A DNA stretch of 54,228 bases from Asterionellopsis glacialis (Eukaryota > Bacillariophyta > Plagiogrammaphyceae > Rhaphoneidales > Asterionellopsidaceae). The stretch is from NCBI GenBank assembly GCA_014885115.2, contig WKLE02000414.1:1-54228 (forward strand), given 5' to 3'. Both the position numbers and the translations under genes were made by a program. Within the stretch, counting starts at the first letter, position 1, and each line of letters begins with the position of its first letter. Below, one piece after another: positions 52,957 through 54,228 of this stretch. Below the pieces are notes generated by a model. The model had not been told where the DNA came from. It was given only the letters and a program-made list of their open reading frames with translations, and searched no databases.

Positions 52957-53867
52957 GTTGTTTTGTCTGTCGTTTTACAGTATGGTGTTGGAAAAAATCA
53001 ATGCCCTAGAATTTTTGGACGACGAGATCTATTCGGAGATGCTTGTTGTTGTTTGGTGCCAGATGTCTTTGTGGTCCCTTGGCATGAACAGCAATTCTAG
53101 TCGGGTATCGGCCGACTGGGATGTTGGGGAATGTTTTGTTCTGTTGTAAGCGGTGTTGGATCTTCTGTTCTGCTTCGTGACGTTTGATGAAGGGAGTTCT
53201 CATTATGCAGCCTCCCATCAAGATGTAGCAGTGCAAATGATCAACGTGGGGACGGACAGTCAGTCAATGCCCAGTTTTTCGGGGGTTGGGCAGTGTGCTT
53301 TTTGGGGGTGCTCCTCTATATCTTATCGGTAAGTTTGAGTTAGAGTTTTTGATTTTTGAGAGTGAGACTCATTCGCCTACAACGGTCTGTGCAGCAACTG
53401 TAGAATCTGTTTTTTTGCGTGCTCTAAGTATGAAAACGCTTCCAATAAATGGAATGGGGACAGGCAGGATTTGCAACGTCAGCATGAATCTGAAGATCGA
53501 AAAGATTGCTCTTCCTTCCGTGCTGTCACATTTTTTTTCGATGCACTTGAAAAAAGAGTGTGTGTGCGGTGTGATTGGCTTTTGCGAAAGCGAAACATCT
53601 TCCCGAGTCAGGCAACATAACTCACAATATATCATTTTCAAACTCTCCAGAATACAATGCAAGACGATCGTACCTTGAGAAAAAGAGCGGAAGAGAAGAA
53701 TATGGGTTCGTCGCTCACGGTACTGTACACCTTATAACAAAAAAACAAGTTGCGGATACAATTTGATTCCCTTTTCGTCTTTGAATGTGCTTTGCCAAAT
53801 TTTGTGACACTCAATGTACAAGACAAATCGATTAGTAGCGAATAGTGTCTATAAATCTAGCAGCAAC
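52957..53867. other. Divergent spacer to right-edge gene
   Basis: No supported gene. Short frames on both strands (53006..53236, 53286..53678, 53369..53662) overlap each other and have no domain signal. Promoters of the dioxygenase gene (minus) and the truncated edge gene (plus) must lie here. Confidence 0.45.
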
Positions 53868-54228
53868 ATGAGTTCTAGTCCTATCCATCTTCGTATGGTG
53901 GAGCATAAATTCGTATCGCTTTCGTTTTTCGCTCTTTTCCAGTATTCCAAAGCAATATCAACAGTCAATTACAGTAACAACATTGTTGGTCCTCCATCAT
54001 CATTAACATCAAGTAGTGTACTGGCCAAGCCATCTTTTCAAGCTTTTCAAAAGGGAGATGTTCCACTGGTGTGCATTCCTGAAGCATTACCTTGTCATCT
54101 AGTTGATTCTATTCGGTATGATGCAACAGCACTTGCTTCTACTGGAATTGGTACTACAGCAGGAATTGGAGCATCAAGGTCGAAACAAACCAGTATTAGA
54201 CGAAATGTTGTTCAAACCTGGATACAAT
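53868..54228 (+). CDS. Partial CDS running off the right edge (N-terminal 120 codons)
   Basis: From ATG at 53868 the frame stays open to the last base (120 codons plus one base), so the gene is truncated by the window. The start MSSSPIHLRMVEHKFVSLSF has a weak hydrophobic stretch (FVSLSFFALF) that could be a signal peptide or anchor, especially if Met10 is used. Later, VPLVCIPEALPCHLVDSIRY, GIGTTAGIGASRSKQTSIRR and NVVQTWIQ look like the beginning of a 2-oxoglutarate-dependent oxygenase (prolyl-hydroxylase-like) where a helix precedes the double-stranded beta helix. That assignment is tentative because no iron ligand is reached. Confidence 0.6.
   Translation, partial: MSSSPIHLRMVEHKFVSLSFFALFQYSKAISTVNYSNNIVGPPSSLTSSSVLAKPSFQAFQKGDVPLVCIPEALPCHLVDSIRYDATALASTGIGTTAGIGASRSKQTSIRRNVVQTWIQ

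Noticed and set aside
1..54228. CRISPR arrays, rRNA, bacterial operons or transposase genes
   Set aside because: None seen; repeats present lack regular spacers and no reverse transcriptase or transposase motifs appear in any frame.

Overview
The window reads as nuclear DNA of a photosynthetic stramenopile, most likely a diatom. Four deduced proteins (27004..28083, 30745..33234, 40553..41662, 47517..49079) start with a signal peptide followed by an aromatic residue at the expected cleavage point (A-FVPQ, A-WSFSP, A-FVRP, A-FTARLP). That is the bipartite ASAFAP-type presequence of red-derived secondary plastids. Other eukaryotic features are short GT-AG introns of about 100 to 350 bp, strongly eukaryotic proteins (MCM6, cytosolic TyrRS, uL29/RPL35), long glutamine, asparagine and aspartate runs, and gene-poor AT-rich spacers. 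No bacterial operon, CRISPR array, tRNA, rRNA or intact transposon was recognised. I cannot name the species.

Layout. 1..1867 is a repeat-word-rich spacer. Next come a two-exon Ser/Thr kinase (+), a convergent type II membrane GT31-like glycosyltransferase (-), a 937-aa glutamine-rich protein with a short cysteine/histidine core (+), a convergent tandem-domain tyrosyl-tRNA synthetase (-), and divergently from it the three-exon replicative helicase subunit MCM6 (+). From 18 to 25 kb, repeat-rich spacers surround two paralogous TPR-like genes. A P2X-receptor-like channel follows at 25.3 kb, then a plastid-targeted protein with an indole-3-glycerol-phosphate synthase (IGPS) fold but most catalytic residues lost. 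After these lie a small secreted coiled-coil protein, a plastid-targeted mercuric-reductase-like flavoprotein, a 7-TM protein, a secreted PhoX-like (DUF839) protein with a C-terminal ShKT domain, and a genuine IGPS-PRAI (TrpC-TrpF) fusion. The last third holds a conserved plastid protein, a tandem pair of fast-evolving basic orphan genes, a disordered acidic protein, a plastid UbiA prenyltransferase, RPL35, a PHYHD1-like dioxygenase, and a 3'-truncated gene running off the right edge.

Functional links. Genes are monocistronic. Two members of the IGPS family sit about 10 kb apart: one keeps nearly all expected residues and is fused to PRAI, while the other is plastid-directed and appears to be a pseudoenzyme. 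TyrRS and MCM6 share one 1.2-kb divergent promoter region. Two local tandem duplications (TPR genes and orphan genes) and several non-coding tandem duplications suggest active local duplication.

Most noteworthy: the P2X-like channel with diverged ligand residues, the degenerate plastid IGPS-like protein, the double-length TyrRS, the tandem orphan pair that appears to differ by one intron, and recurrent spacer islands built from a small vocabulary of palindromic words (TACCTGGTA, AGGACCTA, CTAG, GTAC).
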